This document shows positions 18,498 to 27,584 of a DNA stretch of 44,020 nt, piece by piece. The first letter of the stretch is position 1, and every line of letters begins with the position of its first letter. Source of the stretch: Sphaerotilus sp. (GTDB lineage Bacteria > Pseudomonadota > Gammaproteobacteria > Burkholderiales > Burkholderiaceae_C); assembly GCA_013299055.1 (NCBI GenBank), contig JAAFKB010000026.1, positions 1 to 44,020 of the forward strand, read 5' to 3'. The notes below the pieces were generated by a model. The model saw only the letters and a program-made list of their open reading frames with translations. It was not told where the DNA came from and ran no database searches. The translations under genes and the position numbers were made by a program.

Positions 18498-19676
18498 ATG
18501 CACGTTGTCCCGCCATTGCCCCGCCCTGCCGTCCGATCCACCGAACACGTGATGACCCACGCGCGGCTGGTGCTGCCGGGCGAGGTGGTGATGGGCACGG
18601 TGGTCGTGCGGGACGGTCGGATCGCCGAAATCGACGCGGCACCGTCGCGGCTGACCACGGCGATCGACCTGGACGGCGACTACCTGCTGCCGGGGCTGGT
18701 GGAGCTGCACACGGACAACCTGGAGCGCCACGCCATGCCGCGCCCCAAGGTGCGTTTCCCGATGTGGGGTGCCGTGCAGGCGCACGACGCCGAGGTGGCC
18801 TGCGCCGGCATCACGACCGTGTTCGACGCGATCGGCGTGGGCGATCCCTACCACCAGGGCTTCCGTGCCCAGCGGCAGGACGCGCTGCTGCCGGTGCTCG
18901 ATGCGCTGGAGGACGCTGGCCTGCTGCGCGCCGACCACCGCATCCACGCGCGCTGCGAACTGCCGGCGTCCGACGCGCGCGCGCTGTTCGAGCCGTTCGC
19001 CCACCACCGGCGGCTCGGGCTGGTCTCCCTGATGGACCACACGCCAGGCCAGCGCCAATGGGCGGATCTGGACCACGCCCGTGTCTACTACACCGGCAAG
19101 AAGGGCTGGTCCGATGCGCAGTTCGACCACGAGGTCCGGCTCGCCCCTGCCCGCCAGCGCGACCACACCGGCCCGAACCGCGACTGGTTCGCCGCCTACG
19201 CCCGTGCCACCGGCACCGCGCTGGCCTCGCACGACGACACCACCGCCGCCCATGTGGACGAGGCGCACCGCCTTGGCGCCGTGATCAGCGAGTTTCCCAC
19301 CACGCTGGACGCCGCCCGCCGCGCCCGCGCCTGCGGTCTGCTGACGCTGGCAGGCGCGCCCAACGTGCTGCGCGGCGCCTCGCACGCAGGCAATGTGGCG
19401 GCGGTGACGCTGGTGCGCGAAGGCGTGCTGGATGCGCTGTCGTCCGACTACCTGCCGTCCAGCCTGCTGGCCGCCGCTTGGCAGCTTGCCGACGAGGGCC
19501 TGCTGGACCTGCCCGCTGCCGTGCGGCTGGTGACGCAGCAACCGGCGCACGCGGTGGGACTGACCGACCGTGGTGCCCTCGCCTGCGGACGGCGGGCCGA
19601 TCTGGTGCGGGTGCGGGTGGTCGCCGGACACCCGGTCGTGCGCGCGGTCTGGAACGCCGGGCGCCAGGTGGTCTGA
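18498..19676 (+). CDS. phnM: Alpha-D-ribose 1-methylphosphonate 5-triphosphate diphosphatase
   Basis: An amidohydrolase-fold protein of about 392 residues. The motif ELHTDNLERHAMPRP is characteristic of PhnM, with metal ligands expected at its His/Asp and at later residues (LMDHTPGQRQ, SHDDTTAAHVDEA, LSSDYLPSSLL). PhnM releases diphosphate in the carbon-phosphorus lyase pathway. The start is uncertain: ATG 18498, GTG 18549 or ATG 18552 all give acceptable N-termini, and none has a strong ribosome binding site. The rest of the C-P lyase genes are not in this window. It is convergent with the 5'-nucleotidase, 7 bases apart. Confidence 0.93.
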   Translation: MHVVPPLPRPAVRSTEHVMTHARLVLPGEVVMGTVVVRDGRIAEIDAAPSRLTTAIDLDGDYLLPGLVELHTDNLERHAMPRPKVRFPMWGAVQAHDAEVACAGITTVFDAIGVGDPYHQGFRAQRQDALLPVLDALEDAGLLRADHRIHARCELPASDARALFEPFAHHRRLGLVSLMDHTPGQRQWADLDHARVYYTGKKGWSDAQFDHEVRLAPARQRDHTGPNRDWFAAYARATGTALASHDDTTAAHVDEAHRLGAVISEFPTTLDAARRARACGLLTLAGAPNVLRGASHAGNVAAVTLVREGVLDALSSDYLPSSLLAAAWQLADEGLLDLPAAVRLVTQQPAHAVGLTDRGALACGRRADLVRVRVVAGHPVVRAVWNAGRQVV

Positions 19677-19683
19677 CCCAGCC

Positions 19684-21543
19684 TCAGGGCAGCGCCACGC
19701 CCGCCGCCGTGGTGACCCGCTGGTGCGACACCTCGGTCGCCGACACGCGCCCCACCCGACCCAGACGCTGCAGGTGGTCCGCGAAGGTCTGCGTGTAGAG
19801 CCGGTAGGTGTTGACCGCCTGCCCCGCCGCCGTGGCCGCGCCGAGCGTGGCGTAGCCGTCCTTGCCGGCGGCAATGAAGTCGTTCGTCACCAGCACGTAG
19901 GTGCGCGCCGGGTCGATCGCCGTCCAGCGACCCGTGGCGCGGTCCTTCACCTCGACCTGGCTGAAACGCCGGCCCTTCGGCTGGCGCAGGTCCAGCACCC
20001 AGCGCAGCCCCGCCGCGTAGGGGTGCGAGCCATCGGACTGGCGTTGGTCGAGGTGGTTGGCGACCGCGTCCTCCAGCGCCGCGACGATCTGCGCGCCCGT
20101 CAGCGACAGCTCCACCAGCACGTTGGTGAAGGGCAGCACGGTGAACGCGGTGTTCATCGACAGCGGCCCCGCACCGATGCCGGTGCGCACGCCACCCGCG
20201 TTCTGCAGCGCCATCTCCGCCCGCGGACTGGCCGCCAGGAACGCCTCGGCCACGACCTGTGCGGCATCGCTGCCGCGGGCGAGCGTGTTGGCGGTCTCGC
20301 AGCCGGCGAGCGCGCCGGAGCGGTTGGTGGTCTCGCCGGGCACGCGCACGAGGCACAGCGGCTCGGTGGCGGTGCCGATCAGGCGCTGTTTCTGCGCGGC
20401 GACCTGGCTGGAATAGCCTGACAGCACCTGCACCGCCGCCGCATCCGGGACCGTCACGCGCACCTGCGGCACGTCGGCGAGGCGTGCGCGCAGTGCCACC
20501 GCCGTGGCGTCATCGACGGGCGCGAAGGCCCCGGCCGCGTTCTTGCGCTTGAACTGGTCCCCGATGACCAGCGACGCCTGCCCGCTGCAACTTGCCACGG
20601 TGCCGCGTGCGTCGAACGCCACCGCCATCCGCCCGAACGCCTTGCTGTACTCCCACGCATGGCCGATGCACACCGGGTCGCCATCGCGGTTCTTCGCCAC
20701 CGTCGGATACGGCCCGGCGCTGGGCAGGCCCTGCGCACGGAAATCGCCCAGCAGCGTGTGCGAGTCGCCGCCGATGACCACGTCCACGTCGGTCAGCGCC
20801 GCCGCCATCGCCCGGTCGGCCTCGTAGCCCTGGTGGGTCAGCAGCACGATGTGGCGCACGCCGCGGGCCTTGAGCGTGTCGATGGTCTGCTGCGCGGTGC
20901 GGGTCTCGTCGAGGAACTGCGTCGTCGCCAGCGGGCGCGAGGAGTTGACCGTCTTGCCGGCGATGTCGATCCCGATGATGCCGACCGGCACGCCGTCGAG
21001 GGTCTTGACGGTGTAGGGCTGGTGGATGGGCGTGCCCTTCGGCGACAGCGGGGTGCCGGGGGCGGCAACCACGTTGGCGGCCAGCACCGGGGTCTTGCAG
21101 TCGCCCGCGTGCAGGTGGTCGAGGAAACCGCGCAGCACGCCGTCCCCGTCGTCGAATTCGTGGTTGCCCAGCGCGAACGCATCGAAGCAGACCGTGTTCA
21201 TCATCCGGGCGTCGGCCTCGCCCTTGAAGAAGGTGTAGTAGAGCGAGCCGGTCACGGCGTCACCCGCATGCAGCTTGAGCAAGTTCGGCTGCGCGGCCTG
21301 CGCTTGGCGGAACAGCGCCGTCAAGCGGGCGAAGCCGCCGAGTTCGACCTGGGTGGGCACGCCGTCCAGCAGCAGCTCCGCGGCAGGAATCGGCTCCAGT
21401 TGCGAGTGGTGGTCGTTGATGTGGGCGATGTGCAGCGTCAGCGGCGCGGCGGCGGGCGTGGCGGGGGCGGTGGTGCAGGCGGTCTGGACAGCGCCCAGCC
21501 ACAGCAGCAACGCCAGAGGGGCCAGGGTGAGCAGCGGTGGCAT
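19684..21543 (-). CDS. 5'-nucleotidase/UshA-family metallophosphoesterase, probable lipoprotein
   Basis: A 619-residue exported protein. The hydrophobic N-terminus ends in a lipobox-like VQTAC (C23). The metallophosphoesterase domain shows NDHHSQLEP, LHAGDAVTGS, GNHEFDDGD and GGDSHTLLG, the metal-binding blocks of the UshA/NutA family. The C-terminal half (about 370-600) is the 5'-nucleotidase substrate domain (NAGGVRTGIGAG, TNDFIAAGKDGY). It would remove phosphate from nucleotides or sugar-nucleotides in the periplasm. It starts 9 bases after the DUF4926 stop on the same strand and may be co-transcribed with it. Confidence 0.93.
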   Translation of the reverse strand: MPPLLTLAPLALLLWLGAVQTACTTAPATPAAAPLTLHIAHINDHHSQLEPIPAAELLLDGVPTQVELGGFARLTALFRQAQAAQPNLLKLHAGDAVTGSLYYTFFKGEADARMMNTVCFDAFALGNHEFDDGDGVLRGFLDHLHAGDCKTPVLAANVVAAPGTPLSPKGTPIHQPYTVKTLDGVPVGIIGIDIAGKTVNSSRPLATTQFLDETRTAQQTIDTLKARGVRHIVLLTHQGYEADRAMAAALTDVDVVIGGDSHTLLGDFRAQGLPSAGPYPTVAKNRDGDPVCIGHAWEYSKAFGRMAVAFDARGTVASCSGQASLVIGDQFKRKNAAGAFAPVDDATAVALRARLADVPQVRVTVPDAAAVQVLSGYSSQVAAQKQRLIGTATEPLCLVRVPGETTNRSGALAGCETANTLARGSDAAQVVAEAFLAASPRAEMALQNAGGVRTGIGAGPLSMNTAFTVLPFTNVLVELSLTGAQIVAALEDAVANHLDQRQSDGSHPYAAGLRWVLDLRQPKGRRFSQVEVKDRATGRWTAIDPARTYVLVTNDFIAAGKDGYATLGAATAAGQAVNTYRLYTQTFADHLQRLGRVGRVSATEVSHQRVTTAAGVALP

Positions 21544-21552
21544 GGCGGTCCG

Positions 21553-21762
21553 TCAGGCAGCCTGTTTCAGCGTGTGAGCCGGCCGCAACTGCTTCTCGGA
21601 CATGGCGAATACCGCCAGAGTCTCGCCTTTCTCGCTGCAGAACTCGACCTCGTATTCACCGTCGTCATAGACCTCGACCACTGTGCCGACATCGCCGACC
21701 TTGATGCCAAACACGGGGAAGTCTGTGGTTGCGCAGACAACGCCAAGCAGTTCAAACGTCAT
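21553..21762 (-). CDS. DUF4926 domain protein
   Basis: A 69-residue protein (FELLGVVCATTDFPVFGIKV then VGDVGTVVEVYDDGEYEVEF), a good match in length and pattern to DUF4926, a small beta-barrel-like domain with a KOW-like look. AAGGAG lies before the ATG at 21762. DUF4926 genes are typically paired with DUF6883 genes; here the partner's stop codon overlaps this ATG (TAATG) but the partner is 5'-truncated. A toxin-antitoxin or immunity role for the pair has been suggested by such pairing but is not shown. Confidence 0.82.
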   Translation of the reverse strand: MTFELLGVVCATTDFPVFGIKVGDVGTVVEVYDDGEYEVEFCSEKGETLAVFAMSEKQLRPAHTLKQAA

Positions 21763-22052
21763 TACGGCTTCTCCTTCACATAAGCACTGGTGAGCTGAGG
21801 TACGCCACCTTCTTCCTGAACAATCCACCCCGTTCGCACAATAGCACTACCCATCGGGCCGGTCACTGGGACGTCTACCTCGTAGCGTTGGCCGTGCTTG
21901 TCGGCATGCTTCTTGATGGCAGGCTGGTGATGGATCCCCTCTCGAACAGCCTCTTCCAGCAGTGCCGCGTGCTCGACGGTGATGCCGAGCACAGCGGCAA
22001 AAACACGCGCTTTGTGCCGTCCAACCTCGTGATACGGGTTCAGGGTGAGGCA
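21762..22052 (-). pseudogene. DUF6883 remnant lacking its N-terminus
   Basis: An open frame of 97 codons encodes a convincing DUF6883 C-terminal part: LNPYHEVGRHKARVFAAVLG, later DKHGQRYEVDVPVTGP and VRTGWIVQEEG, ending SAYVKEKP. A TGA at 22053-22055 closes the frame just upstream of the homologous stretch, there is no ATG in it, and the first GTG (21992) would cut the domain in half. The usual first 15-20 residues of the family are not seen in any frame upstream. It is most likely a decayed gene, although a start at CTG 22043 is formally possible. Confidence 0.65.
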
Positions 22053-22186
22053 TCACCGATTCTCACCGAACGTCACCAGCGGATGTCCTGCTCTGCGGCC
22101 GCTCACGTCCCTTGACAGCCGTGTCATGGAAACCGAAGGTGTCGGACTGCCCACACCGCTCCACACCACCCAAGGGGAACCTGTCC

Positions 22187-23521
22187 ATGCCGCACCACCC
22201 ACTGCCCCGCCGACGCTGGGCCGCCCGCACCGCCGCAGGTCTGTTCCTGCTGGGCAGTCTGCTCGGCGGCTGCGGCACCAAGGAAGACGCCGATGAGGGC
22301 AGCAGCACCACCACCGGCACGCTGCGCCTCGTCAACGCCACCACCCAGCGCGCCGCGGTCGGCCTGCTGATCGACGACCTCTCCCGCGAAACCGGCATCG
22401 AGCGCGACGCCGCCAGCGCCACCTACCGCGTCACCGCCGGCAGCCACACCGTCGCGCTGGCCAACAGCAGCGGCAGCGCCCTGGCCAGCACCACACCCAC
22501 CGTCGCCGCCGGCAGCGTCACCACGCTGGTGGCCTGGACGGGCGACAACAACACGGTCAAGTACCTCAGCCTCAACGATCTGGAGGCCGTGCCCGCCAGC
22601 GGTCGCGCCAAGCTGCTGGTGTTCCACGCAGCGCGCGATGCCGGTGCGCTCGATGTCCACCTGACCCCCACCGCCGAAGTCCTGAGCGACGCGCCGCTGC
22701 TCGGCAATGTCGCCGCCGGCAGCGGCAGCAGCGGCTACACCAGCGTCAACGCCGGCAGCCACCGGCTGCGCCTGGTGAAGGCGGGCAGCGTGCTCGCCAG
22801 CGACGTGCGGCTCGACACCACGCTGACCTTGCCGGACGCGGGCATCGCGGCCCTCGTGATCACGCCGAGCACGGGCGGCGTGCTGGCCCATGCGCTGGTG
22901 CTGCAACCCGCCAGGACCGTCACGGCGCTGACGAATGCGCAGGCCCGCGTGCGGGTGGTCAGCGCGCTGCCCACCCATCTGGCCGTCGCCGGAGCGATCA
23001 ACGGCACCACCCTGCCCCTGCTGGGTGGCTCACCCGCCGTGGGCAGCTACACGCTGGTGCCCGCCGGCACGTCCACGCCACAGCTCACCGTCAATGGCGG
23101 CACACTCACCGCCGCGTCCTGGACCGCCGCGCCGGGCAGCGACAACACCCTGTTCGTCTGGGGAACGGCTGCAGCCCCGCAGTTCGCGGTCTTCAGCGAC
23201 GACAACCGCCTGCCCGCCAGCACCAGCGCCAGCCGCATCCGCCTGCTGCACGGCCTGGGCGACCTCACCGCCGACCTGACGCTCAACGTCGCAGGGGCTG
23301 CAGTCGCCACCGCCAGCCAAGGTGCGTTCTCGCCCGTCACCTCGGTGGCGGCCGTCACCGACACCACCGTGTCGGCCACGCACAGCCTCACCGCCGCCAG
23401 CGTCTACCAGCTCACGGGCAAGACACTCGATGCAGGCGGTGTCTACAGCGTGTTCCTGCTCGGAGACAGCCGGCTGACCGTGGGCAGCGGGCTGACCACG
23501 GCGGTGGTCAAGGAGCGTTGA
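22187..23521 (+). CDS. DUF4397 domain lipoprotein
   Basis: A 444-residue exported protein with a twin-arginine-like N-terminus (LPRRRWAARTAAG) and lipobox LLGGC, then repeated beta-rich modules of the DUF4397 kind (TLRLVNATTQRAAVGLLIDD; AKLLVFHAARDAGALDVHL; ARVRVVSALPTHLAVAGAI; SRIRLLHGLGDLTADLTLNV). DUF4397 proteins are envelope proteins of unknown function. AAGGGGAA precedes the ATG at 22187. It is convergent with gshB, 12 bases apart. Confidence 0.88.
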   Translation: MPHHPLPRRRWAARTAAGLFLLGSLLGGCGTKEDADEGSSTTTGTLRLVNATTQRAAVGLLIDDLSRETGIERDAASATYRVTAGSHTVALANSSGSALASTTPTVAAGSVTTLVAWTGDNNTVKYLSLNDLEAVPASGRAKLLVFHAARDAGALDVHLTPTAEVLSDAPLLGNVAAGSGSSGYTSVNAGSHRLRLVKAGSVLASDVRLDTTLTLPDAGIAALVITPSTGGVLAHALVLQPARTVTALTNAQARVRVVSALPTHLAVAGAINGTTLPLLGGSPAVGSYTLVPAGTSTPQLTVNGGTLTAASWTAAPGSDNTLFVWGTAAAPQFAVFSDDNRLPASTSASRIRLLHGLGDLTADLTLNVAGAAVATASQGAFSPVTSVAAVTDTTVSATHSLTAASVYQLTGKTLDAGGVYSVFLLGDSRLTVGSGLTTAVVKER

Positions 23522-23533
23522 GTCTGCGTGGGG

Positions 23534-24502
23534 TCAGGTGGCGGCACGCCCGGCCGCCACCGCCGCTTCCAGCGCGTTGACGAACACCTCGGCCACGTCG
23601 AAGCCGGTCTGCTGCTGGATCTCCTGGAAGCAGGTCGGGCTGGTGACGTTGATCTCGGTGACACACTCGCCGATCACGTCCAGCCCGATCAGCAGCAGCC
23701 CGCGGGCGGCGAGGACCGGCCCGAGCGTCTCGGCGATTTCGCGGTCACGTGCCGACAGCGGCTGCGCGACGCCCTTGCCACCGGCCGCCAGATTGCCGCG
23801 CACCTCCGACCCCTGCGGAATGCGCGCCAGGCAGTACGGCACCGGCACGCCCGCGATGATCAGGATGCGCTTGTCGCCGTGAACGATCTCGGGGAGGAAG
23901 CGCTGCACCATCACCGTCGTGCTGCCGTCCTGGGTCAGTGTTTCGGTGATGGAGCCGAGGTTCATGCCGTCCGGGCCGACGCGGAAGATGCCCATGCCGC
24001 CCATGCCATCGAGGGGCTTGAGGATGATGTCGCCGTGCTCGGCGTGGAAGGCGCGCACGGCCTCGGCTTCCCGCGTGACCAGTGTCGGGCCGATCCACTC
24101 GGGGAATTCGAGGATGGCGAGCTTTTCCGGGTGGTCGCGCAGGGCGGCGGGCTTGTTGAAGACGCGGGCGCCGTCGCGCTCGGCCTGCTGCAGCAGGTGC
24201 GTCGCGTAGATGTACTCCGCGTCGAAGGGCGGATCCTTGCGCATCAGCACCGCGTCGGTGTCGGCCAGCGCCTGCTCGCCTTCGGCGACGACGGCAAACC
24301 AGTCCGCCTGCTCGCGCCCGGTGAGCACGACCGTGCGGCAACGGCGCGCCACGACCCGGCCGCCGCGCACCCAGACGAGGTCGCGCGGCGTGCAGACCTG
24401 CAGTGTGTGGCCGCGGCGCGCCGCCTCGCGCATCATCGCGAAGGTGGTGTCCTTGTGCGTCTTGAAGGACTCGATCGGGTCGGCAACGAACAGCAGCTTC
24501 AT
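23534..24502 (-). CDS. gshB: Glutathione synthetase
   Basis: A 322-residue ATP-grasp enzyme that joins gamma-glutamylcysteine and glycine. Family landmarks include the N-terminal FVADPIESFKTHKDTTFAMM, MRKDPPFDAEYIYATHLL, ILKPLDGMGGMGIFR (glycine-rich ATP loop), and the C-terminal EINVTSPTCFQEI. Length is normal. It is the last gene of a minus-strand run bamE-dapB-exbB-exbD-gshB, 51 bases after exbD. Glutathione from this pathway is one possible reductant for the glutathione peroxidase at 38409. Confidence 0.98.
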   Translation of the reverse strand: MKLLFVADPIESFKTHKDTTFAMMREAARRGHTLQVCTPRDLVWVRGGRVVARRCRTVVLTGREQADWFAVVAEGEQALADTDAVLMRKDPPFDAEYIYATHLLQQAERDGARVFNKPAALRDHPEKLAILEFPEWIGPTLVTREAEAVRAFHAEHGDIILKPLDGMGGMGIFRVGPDGMNLGSITETLTQDGSTTVMVQRFLPEIVHGDKRILIIAGVPVPYCLARIPQGSEVRGNLAAGGKGVAQPLSARDREIAETLGPVLAARGLLLIGLDVIGECVTEINVTSPTCFQEIQQQTGFDVAEVFVNALEAAVAAGRAAT

Positions 24503-24553
24503 GGGGGCAACACGGTGTTCACAGGGGCGAGCAGTGTTGCACAGCCCCGCGGA

Positions 24554-24973
24554 TCACGTCGGCTCGGTGATGAAGGCGATCCGGCTCAGCCCGGCTTGCT
24601 GCAATTGTCCGATCAGCTCGGCCACGCGCCCGTAAGGCACCAGCTTGTCGGCGCGCAGCATCACCTCGGGCCGCTCGCCGCCGCGGCGCTCGATCTCCTT
24701 CAGCCGCTCGGCGAAGGCGGGAGGCTCCAGCCGCTCCTCGCCCCAGTAGAGCGCGCCGTTGGCCTGCAGCCCGAGGCTGATCGCGGCAGGGGTCTGCTCG
24801 GTGGGCGCGGCGCCGTCGGCCTTGGGCAGGTCGAGCTTCAGGCTGGAGGTCATCAGCGGCGCCGCGATCATGAAGATGACCAGCAGCACCAGCATCACGT
24901 CGATCAGCGGCGTCATGTTGATGTCGCTGATCGGCGTCTCGGCCTTGCGGCGCTCAAGACGCCCGAAGGCCAT
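24554..24973 (-). CDS. exbD: ExbD/TolR biopolymer transport protein
   Basis: A 139-residue inner-membrane protein with one transmembrane helix (about 20-42). It has the ExbD/TolR signature ISDINMTPLIDVMLVLLVIF, whose Asp (in LIDVML) is the proton-path residue. The periplasmic domain follows (about 60-139). The start at 24973 overlaps exbB by 20 bases. It pairs with ExbB to power TonB- or Tol-type systems with the proton gradient. No tonB or tol genes adjoin it, so the choice between ExbD and TolR is tentative. Confidence 0.93.
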   Translation of the reverse strand: MAFGRLERRKAETPISDINMTPLIDVMLVLLVIFMIAAPLMTSSLKLDLPKADGAAPTEQTPAAISLGLQANGALYWGEERLEPPAFAERLKEIERRGGERPEVMLRADKLVPYGRVAELIGQLQQAGLSRIAFITEPT

Positions 24974-25646
24974 CGTCCTGCTCCCGTGACCGTGCCTGCG
25001 CCCGCTTGTCCAGCGCCATCTCGCGCAGATCGTGCGCGAAGCCTTCCAGATCCGCCTCGCAGGCACTGACCCATTTGCCGAACACGTTGTAGGCCAGCAC
25101 CGCGGGGATCGCCACCGCCAACCCTGCCGCCGTCATGATGAGCGCCTCTCCCACCGGGCCGGCCACCTTGTCGATGCTGATCGAGCCGGTCGCCGAGATG
25201 CCGAGCAGCGCGTGGTAGATGCCCCAGACGGTGCCGAACAGGCCGACGAAGGGCGACGTGCTGCCCACCGAGGCGAGCAGCACCTGGCCCATCTGCAACT
25301 GGCCGAGCACGCGGTGCAGCGCGTCACGCAGGAGACGGGTCAGACGCGACTCGGCGTCGCTGCCAGCGTCGAGCGTGCCGGGTACAGCCTGCTGGAGCAG
25401 CGCGTCGAGCATCGGCACCAGCACCTGCTCACGGTCGAGCGCGGCGAGCTGCGTGCGGCCGGTGTGCAGGTCCGGCGCCGCCCAGAACACCGGCACGGCC
25501 CGCACCAGATCGCGCCGCGCCCGTGTCAGTCCCCACGATTTCCACAGGATCAGCACCCAGGCCGACACCGACATCGCCAGCAGCAGCGCCGCGACCGTGC
25601 GCGACACGCCATCGCCAGCCGACCAGATTCGCGCAAGTCCGTCCAT
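24954..25646 (-). CDS. exbB: ExbB/TolQ/MotA-family proton channel protein
   Basis: A 230-residue membrane protein with three hydrophobic helices (about 14-35, 120-145, 158-182). The MotA/TolQ/ExbB core reads LLASVGSTSPFVGLFGTVWG and GPVGEALIMTAAGLAVAIPA. It forms the proton channel with the ExbD-type protein encoded immediately after it. It follows dapB by 15 bases in the same operon, so it is probably transcribed from the bamE promoter. Confidence 0.95.
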   Translation of the reverse strand: MDGLARIWSAGDGVSRTVAALLLAMSVSAWVLILWKSWGLTRARRDLVRAVPVFWAAPDLHTGRTQLAALDREQVLVPMLDALLQQAVPGTLDAGSDAESRLTRLLRDALHRVLGQLQMGQVLLASVGSTSPFVGLFGTVWGIYHALLGISATGSISIDKVAGPVGEALIMTAAGLAVAIPAVLAYNVFGKWVSACEADLEGFAHDLREMALDKRAQARSREQDDGLRAS

Positions 25647-25661
25647 GGTGTCGGTCGCCGG

Positions 25662-26492
25662 TCAGCCCAGGCCGAGCACGTCGTCCATGCCGTACAGGCC
25701 GCTGGCCCGACCGGCAAGGAAGCGCGCGGCGCGCAGGCTGCCTTGCGCGTAGGTCGCTCGGCTGCTGGACTTGTGGGTGATCTCGATGCGCTCGCCGATG
25801 CCCGCGAACAGCACGGTGTGGTCGCCGACGACATCGCCGCCGCGGATGGTGGCGAAGCCGATGGTGCTCGGATCGCGCTCGCCGGTGACGCCCTCGCGGC
25901 CGTAGACGGCGCAGTCCTTCAGGTCACGGCCGAGTGCGCTCGCCACGACCTCGCCCATCTTCAGCGCGGTGCCGCTCGGCGCATCGACCTTGAAGCGGTG
26001 GTGGGCCTCGACGATCTCGATGTCATAGCCCTCGTTCAGCGCCCGCGCCGCCATGTCCAGCAGCCGCAGCACGACGTTGACGCCGACGCTCATGTTGGGC
26101 GCCATCATGATCGACACGTCCTGCGCGGCGGCGGCGATCTCGGCCTTCTGCGCGTCCGTGAAACCGGTGGTGCCGATGACGAGCTTGACGCCGAGTGCGC
26201 GGCACACTGCCAGGTGCGCCAGCGTGCCCTCGGGGCGTGTGAAGTCGATCAGGCAGTCGGCGCCTTGCAAGCCCACGTTCAGATCGGCGGTGATCGCCAC
26301 ACCGCTGGCCTTGCCCAGGAACGCCGAAGCGTCCTGGCCGATGGCGGGGCTGCCTTCGCGGTCGAGCGCACCCGCAAGCACGCAGTCATCCGCGGCCATG
26401 ACGGCTTCGATGAGCATGTGGCCCATGCGGCCGGTGCAGCCGGCGATGGCAACGCGCAGCGGCGCAGGAATCGAGGAGACGGGAGCGTTCAT
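25662..26492 (-). CDS. dapB: 4-hydroxy-tetrahydrodipicolinate reductase
   Basis: A 276-residue enzyme of lysine/diaminopimelate synthesis. It has the nucleotide-binding loop [18 protein letters not shown] near the N-terminus and the signature [18 protein letters not shown], with the catalytic HH pair and Lys. The ATG at 26492 overlaps the bamE stop (ATGA), so the two are translationally coupled. Normal length. Confidence 0.98.
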   Translation of the reverse strand: MNAPVSSIPAPLRVAIAGCTGRMGHMLIEAVMAADDCVLAGALDREGSPAIGQDASAFLGKASGVAITADLNVGLQGADCLIDFTRPEGTLAHLAVCRALGVKLVIGTTGFTDAQKAEIAAAAQDVSIMMAPNMSVGVNVVLRLLDMAARALNEGYDIEIVEAHHRFKVDAPSGTALKMGEVVASALGRDLKDCAVYGREGVTGERDPSTIGFATIRGGDVVGDHTVLFAGIGERIEITHKSSSRATYAQGSLRAARFLAGRASGLYGMDDVLGLG

Positions 26493-27043
26493 CGGACAGA
26501 GGTTTCCAGCGGAGGATAGGAGCGGGCCGGGCCGCTGGCCGCTGTCTGCGGCGTCTGGGCAGCACGGCTGGGCGCAGGCACGGGAATGGCGCGCAGTTGC
26601 GCCTCATCCAGTTCGAGCACGGTCTTGCGCGACGGTGGTTTGGTCGCATCAATCGCAGCGACGAACTCACGTTCGGTCGGCACGGCGTCCGCCTCGAAGC
26701 GCGAGACGCGGTCGTTCTCGAAGAAGACGGTCACGCGGCGCTGCTGCGGCGCAGTGCCCTGGCGGCGGATGGTGAAGACGTAATCCCAGCGGTTGGCGTG
26801 GAACACGTCGGTGAGCAGCGGCGAGCCCAGCAGGGTGCGCACCTGGTCGCCCGTCAGGCCGGGACGCAGCTGCGCCACCATGTCCTGCGTGACGACGTTG
26901 CCCTGCACGACTTCCATGCGGTAAGGCGTGATGAAGCCGAGCAGCGAGCCGTCGGAGGAGACCGTCGAGCACCCCGCCAGCGCGGCACAGGCCACGGGCA
27001 GGAGCGGCGACAGGAAGAAGCGGAAGCGGGTCGGAGCAGCCAT
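26489..27043 (-). CDS. bamE: Outer-membrane assembly lipoprotein BamE
   Basis: A 184-residue lipoprotein with lipobox LAGC (C25) and the SmpA/OmlA fold: [47 protein letters not shown]. It belongs to the BAM complex that inserts outer-membrane proteins. An unusual Pro/Ala-rich tail of about 40 residues (about 140-184) follows the folded part. It is divergent from fur, a common arrangement in proteobacteria. Confidence 0.96.
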   Translation of the reverse strand: MAAPTRFRFFLSPLLPVACAALAGCSTVSSDGSLLGFITPYRMEVVQGNVVTQDMVAQLRPGLTGDQVRTLLGSPLLTDVFHANRWDYVFTIRRQGTAPQQRRVTVFFENDRVSRFEADAVPTEREFVAAIDATKPPSRKTVLELDEAQLRAIPVPAPSRAAQTPQTAASGPARSYPPLETSVR

Positions 27044-27134
27044 GGAGTTTTGGTGGTGGACACCGCCGGTCGCGGCACATCCCGATATGATCCGGCCATT
27101 CTAGCGAGCCACCACCCGCCGACCCGGCAATCCC

Positions 27135-27566
27135 ATGACGAACGCCGAAGAACTCAAAAGCTCGGGCCTGAAGGCCACCCTGCCGCGCATCAAGATCCTC
27201 GAAATCTTCCAGCGTTCCCAGCAGCGGCACATGGCGGCCGAGGATGTCTACAAGGTGCTGTTGCTCGAAGGCGCCGACATCGGGCTGGCCACGGTCTACC
27301 GGGTGCTGATGCAGTTCGAGCAAGCCGGGCTGCTGAGCCGCAACCACTTCGAGAGCGGCAAGTCGGTGTTCGAGCTGAACGCGGGCGAACACCACGACCA
27401 CCTCGTCTGCCTGGACTGCGGCCATGTGGAAGAGTTCTTCGACGCCCAGATCGAAGCCTGCCAGCACGCGATCGCCCAGGAACGCGGTTTCGCCCTGCAG
27501 GAACACACCCTGGCGCTCTACGCCCACTGCACCAAGCCGGACTGCAGCCACCGCGCCGCCAAGTAA
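27135..27566 (+). CDS. fur: Ferric uptake regulator
   Basis: A 143-residue metalloregulator. It has an N-terminal winged helix (about 10-82, LKATLPRIKILEIF and IGLATVYRVLMQFEQAGL) and a dimerisation domain with the HHDHLVCLDCGHVEEF metal-binding segment (C92, C95) and a second Cys pair C132/C137. With Fe2+ it represses iron-uptake genes. TATGAT at 27086-27091 is a plausible -10 element, but no matching -35 is seen. The gap to bamE is 91 bases. Confidence 0.98.
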   Translation: MTNAEELKSSGLKATLPRIKILEIFQRSQQRHMAAEDVYKVLLLEGADIGLATVYRVLMQFEQAGLLSRNHFESGKSVFELNAGEHHDHLVCLDCGHVEEFFDAQIEACQHAIAQERGFALQEHTLALYAHCTKPDCSHRAAK

Positions 27567-27584
27567 GACCGCCAGGCCGACGCC

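Noticed and set aside
18309..19874. Long minus-strand open frame continuing upstream of the DUF1045 protein, opposite phnM
   Set aside because: Family sequence begins only at the ATG at 18308; the extension is antisense to the well-supported phnM.
21847..22056. Minus-strand frame with ATG start overlapping the DUF6883 remnant
   Set aside because: It is a different reading frame whose translation has no resemblance to DUF6883.
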